A stretch of DNA of 64,000 nt, taken from the NCBI RefSeq assembly GCF_009828925.2, contig NZ_WUTY02000001.1:62001-126000 (forward strand), read 5' to 3'. Both the position numbers and the translations under genes were made by a program. Below, piece after piece: positions 61,370 to 64,000 of this stretch. Numbering within the stretch: position 1 is the stretch's first letter; the number at the start of each line of letters is the position of its first letter. The DNA is from Methylicorpusculum oleiharenae (GTDB taxonomy: Bacteria > Pseudomonadota > Gammaproteobacteria > Methylococcales > Methylomonadaceae). The notes beneath the pieces were generated by a model. That model worked only from the letters and a program-made list of their open reading frames with translations. It had not been told where the DNA came from and did not search any database.

Positions 61370-61783
61370 TTAGTTATTAACGTTAGTCAATTGTTGAGGC
61401 GTTGCCAAATTTTGGATAATAGGACATTCCGGCCTATGGTCACCCGTACAAGCTTGAGCAAGCTGCGCCAGAATGTCGCGCATTTCAGTCAGTTCGGAAA
61501 TACGCTTATTCAAGTCATCAACATGGGCTTGTGCAATCGCCTTTACATTCGCGCTTGCCCGGCTGGGGTCTTGCCACAAAGACAGTAACTCGTAAATTTG
61601 ATCCAGGGAAAATCCTAAGCTTCTGGATTTTTTGATCATGCGTAAGACATGTAAGTCATTTTCGTTATAAGTCCGGTAACCCGACAAGGTACGAACGCTT
61701 TCCTTTATCAGATGGATGCTTTCGTAATAACGTATCATTTTTGCCGATACACCAGTCAATTTTGCTGCTTGGCTAATGTTCAT
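61370..61783 (-). CDS. cueR: CueR-type copper(I)-responsive MerR regulator
   Basis: A 137-residue MerR-family activator: MNISQAAKLTGVSAKMIRYYESIHLIKESVRTLSGYRTYNENDLHVLRMIKKSRSLGFSLDQIYELLSLW, a dimerisation helix, and a metal loop ACTGDHRPECPI whose two Cys are spaced as in CueR (C-x7-C). AGGAG precedes the start. It lies downstream of copA on the same strand, not divergent as in E. coli. Confidence 0.93.
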   Translation of the reverse strand: MNISQAAKLTGVSAKMIRYYESIHLIKESVRTLSGYRTYNENDLHVLRMIKKSRSLGFSLDQIYELLSLWQDPSRASANVKAIAQAHVDDLNKRISELTEMRDILAQLAQACTGDHRPECPIIQNLATPQQLTNVNN

Positions 61784-61822
61784 GATATTTCTCCTAAATG
61801 AAAAAACAGAAGCGCATTTTTA

Positions 61823-61850
61823 ATGTGGGTGACGCATCCGCCACCCACAT
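61823..61850. terminator. Hairpin between copA and cueR
   Basis: ATGTGGGTG-10 nt-CACCCACAT, perfect 9-bp stem in the 93-bp gap between copA and cueR. Without a U-run it is more likely an attenuator or mRNA-stability element than a strong terminator. Confidence 0.5.
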
Positions 61851-61876
61851 ACCGTTTCAGTAAAGCCGATCAGATT

Positions 61877-64000
61877 TCAAATATGACCAGCAGGTTTCCA
61901 GCCCCTTAATAGTAAGGCGTTGCCGATTACGCTCAGGGAACTAAAAGCCATTGCCGCACCCGCTAACTGTGGATTTAGTAGGCCAAATGCAGCAAGAGGG
62001 AGCGCGGCCAGGTTATAACCGAACGCCCAGAACAGGTTCTGCATAATTTTTCGGTAGGTTCTCCGGGAAATATCAATCGCATCGCCAACCAAGCACGGAT
62101 CGCCGTTCATAAGCGTAATTCCTGCCGTGTGCATGGCCACATCGGTACCGCTTGCCATCGCAATGCCAACATCGGCAGTAGCCAGTGCCGGGGCATCATT
62201 GATGCCGTCGCCCACCATCGCCACGCGATGATTTGCTTGTTTCAACAAAGCAACCTGATTGGCTTTTTCATCAGGTAATACCTCAGCAACCACGTGTTCA
62301 ATGCCTAAAGCACTACCCACCGCTACAGCACTGCCGGAATTATCGCCCGTCAGCAATACGGTATAAATACCCAAGGCTTGCAAGCGTTGCACCGCATGAC
62401 GCGCGCTTGGCTTGATTTTATCGCCAAAGGCAAACATGCCCAGTATCCTGTTATTCGGCCCTACTTCCGCCAGCCATGAAATACTATTGCCCCATCTCTC
62501 AAATTGAACGGCAGGCTTAGCTAGTTCTCTCAACTCGATACCAAGTTCAGACATTAAACGGCTATTGCCTAATCTCAGCTCGAGGCCATCTACATTTGCG
62601 GCAATACCTTTTCCGGGTAAGGCTTTAGAGTTTGTTGCCGGCAGCGGATCAATGGACAAGGCGTCAGCTGCATCGATTACAGCTTTAGCGAGCGGATGTC
62701 CGCTCCCATTCTGCATTGAAACAGCGAGCTGCAATAATCTGTCACGATCTATGTTAAAGGGAATATTTTCTACCAAGTAGGCTTTTCCTTGCGTTAACGT
62801 TCCGGTTTTGTCGAAGATGACAGTCGTAATGCTATGGGCAATCTCAAGCGCTTCAGCATCTTTTATCAGAATACCGTATTTGGCAGCCACCCCCGTGCCG
62901 GCAATTAGTGCAGTCGGCGTAGCCAAGCCAAGCGCACATGGACAGGCAATCACTAACACTGACACTGCATTAATAATGGCCATTTCAATATTGCCACTGT
63001 CGTACCACCAGCCGATAAAGGTGATTAATGCGATGATCAATACCCCAGGTACGAACCAGGCGCTGACTTTATCGACCAGATGCTGGATAGGTGCTTTGGC
63101 GGATTGGGCATTTTCAATCAGCCGAATTATCCGGGACAGCGCGGTTTCCGAACCTACGGCACCGGTATGCACTATTATCAAGCCATCTGTATTAATAGCG
63201 CCGCCAGTAACCTTATCGCCAGGTTGTTTCGGCACTGGTACGCTCTCGCCGGTAATCAGCGACTCATCAATATGGCTGTGTCCCTCAATGATTGTACCAT
63301 CCACCGAAATGCGCTCGCCAGGACGGACAATCACCCAATCGCCAAGTTTGACGTCTGCGATGGCTAGTTCCCTATCTATGCCGTCTCGGCGCACTCGGGC
63401 GGTTGCCGGTTGCAATACCTGCAAAGCGCGAATAGCCGAAGCCGTTTGGTTTTTGGCCCAGGCTTCCAGCCATTTGCCTGCCAATACCAAACTGATTACC
63501 ACGGCCGACGCTTCGAAATATAAATGTGGCGTCAGCCCGGAAGTTTGTGTGTTTAACTGATAGACGCTTAAGCCATAGGCGGCGCTGGTACCCAACGCCA
63601 CCAATAAATCCATATTGCCGACGCCTGCTTTCAACGCTTTCCAACCGGCTCGATAAAAACGGGCGCCAAAGCCAAATTGGACCGGTGTCGCCAGAACCAT
63701 TTGCAACCAGCCTGGCAACATGAAATGGATGCCAAATAACTCGAATAGCATGGGTGCCATCAATGGCAGTGATAGCAGTGCTGAAAAAATCACTGCAAGT
63801 CCGACATGGCGATGGGACTTGTTATTTGCGCGTTGATTTCGCCGGGTCGCAAAATAGCCAATGTCTTTGACAGCCTGAACTAAGTCCCCAACATCGATAG
63901 CTTTGCTGACACGGACTAAAGCGCTTTCGGTCGCCAAATTCACGCTCACATGCACTACACCTTCCACTTTGCGTAGCGCATTTTCCAATCGTCCGACACA
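61877..64000 (-). CDS. copA: CopA-type copper-exporting P1B ATPase (partial, runs off the right edge)
   Basis: The visible 708 codons start inside the HMA domain (CVGRLENALRKVEGVVHVSVNLATESALVRV, with the last Cys of a CxxC) and continue past the window. P1B motifs: eight-helix layout with CPC in VLVIACPCALGLATPTALIAGTG, LITGESVPVPK, VIFDKTGTLTQG (phosphorylated Asp), SGHPLAKAV (HP), MVGDGINDAPALATADVGIAM. Pumps Cu(I) out of the cytoplasm. The cueR gene follows 93 bp later. Confidence 0.93.
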   Translation of the reverse strand, partial: CVGRLENALRKVEGVVHVSVNLATESALVRVSKAIDVGDLVQAVKDIGYFATRRNQRANNKSHRHVGLAVIFSALLSLPLMAPMLFELFGIHFMLPGWLQMVLATPVQFGFGARFYRAGWKALKAGVGNMDLLVALGTSAAYGLSVYQLNTQTSGLTPHLYFEASAVVISLVLAGKWLEAWAKNQTASAIRALQVLQPATARVRRDGIDRELAIADVKLGDWVIVRPGERISVDGTIIEGHSHIDESLITGESVPVPKQPGDKVTGGAINTDGLIIVHTGAVGSETALSRIIRLIENAQSAKAPIQHLVDKVSAWFVPGVLIIALITFIGWWYDSGNIEMAIINAVSVLVIACPCALGLATPTALIAGTGVAAKYGILIKDAEALEIAHSITTVIFDKTGTLTQGKAYLVENIPFNIDRDRLLQLAVSMQNGSGHPLAKAVIDAADALSIDPLPATNSKALPGKGIAANVDGLELRLGNSRLMSELGIELRELAKPAVQFERWGNSISWLAEVGPNNRILGMFAFGDKIKPSARHAVQRLQALGIYTVLLTGDNSGSAVAVGSALGIEHVVAEVLPDEKANQVALLKQANHRVAMVGDGINDAPALATADVGIAMASGTDVAMHTAGITLMNGDPCLVGDAIDISRRTYRKIMQNLFWAFGYNLAALPLAAFGLLNPQLAGAAMAFSSLSVIGNALLLRGWKPAGHI

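Noticed and set aside
62808-63560. 250-codon plus-strand frame inside copA
   Set aside because: Antisense shadow of a conserved ATPase gene.
1-64000. CRISPR array
   Set aside because: No regularly spaced short direct repeats with unique spacers. The only regular repeats are coding (528 bp) or dispersed elements.

Overview
The window looks like chromosomal accessory DNA from a gammaproteobacterium. A methanotroph-like Methylococcales relative is my best guess, from the mix of PEP-CTERM proteins, DUF1800, RIT recombinases, dense toxin-antitoxin (TA) loci and short palindromic repeats. No marker gene proves it. Local composition is mosaic: the capsule block (about 15.7-24.5 kb) is very AT-rich compared with the rest.

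Layout. (1) 1-4869, minus: the 5' part of a very large secreted DUF1800 protein carrying five 528-bp tandem repeats. It is open to the window edge. (2) 5-15.7 kb: a broken Rpn nuclease gene, an IS200/IS605 element with divergent tnpA and tnpB, hipBA, several ParDE/Phd-type TA loci (some broken), IS5 and IS630 remnants, and small palindromic elements, one nested in another with a readable target duplication. (3) 15.7-27.0 kb: a surface-polysaccharide cluster with flippase, nitroreductase-like protein, pyruvyltransferase-like protein, two GT2 enzymes, Wzy-like polymerase, Asn-synthetase-like protein, hexapeptide acyltransferase, and an intact GT4 with a decayed duplicate. (4) 27.5-33.7 kb: two convergent secreted beta-helix proteins sharing a bidirectional terminator, then an intact WecG/TagA/CpsF glycosyltransferase. 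(5) 34-57 kb: about a dozen TA modules (HigBA, TumEA, VapBC, BrnTA twice, PIN/RHH, YefM-YoeB, ParDE, DUF433/DUF5615, Phd-VapC, RHH-VapC and a RelE fragment with an XRE gene), IS110, ISAs1 and ISL3 elements, two PEP-CTERM genes and an HTH-GHKL ATPase-DUF4325 regulator. Between them lie about a dozen copies of a two-hairpin element and four or five 5'-truncated copies of the 33-kb wecG gene. (6) 57.2-60.6 kb: a complete RIT (recombinase in trio) element with matching inverted ends. (7) 60.7-64 kb: a relBE pair whose antitoxin has a nonsense codon, then cueR and a partial copA for copper export.

How it fits together. The polysaccharide genes can supply sugar transfer, flipping and polymerisation. 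The beta-helix proteins may act on the extracellular polymer, and wecG sits beside them. The surrounding DNA is a repeat-rich zone where IS elements, small non-autonomous elements and TA loci accumulate and break one another.

The strongest unexplained pattern is a composite repeat: two-hairpin element, then about 80 bp of leader, then a wecG fragment that always begins at the same codon. It appears to have spread as one unit. Second is the single-gene HTH-GHKL-DUF4325 regulator, which carries a perfect 17-bp inverted repeat across its ribosome binding site.
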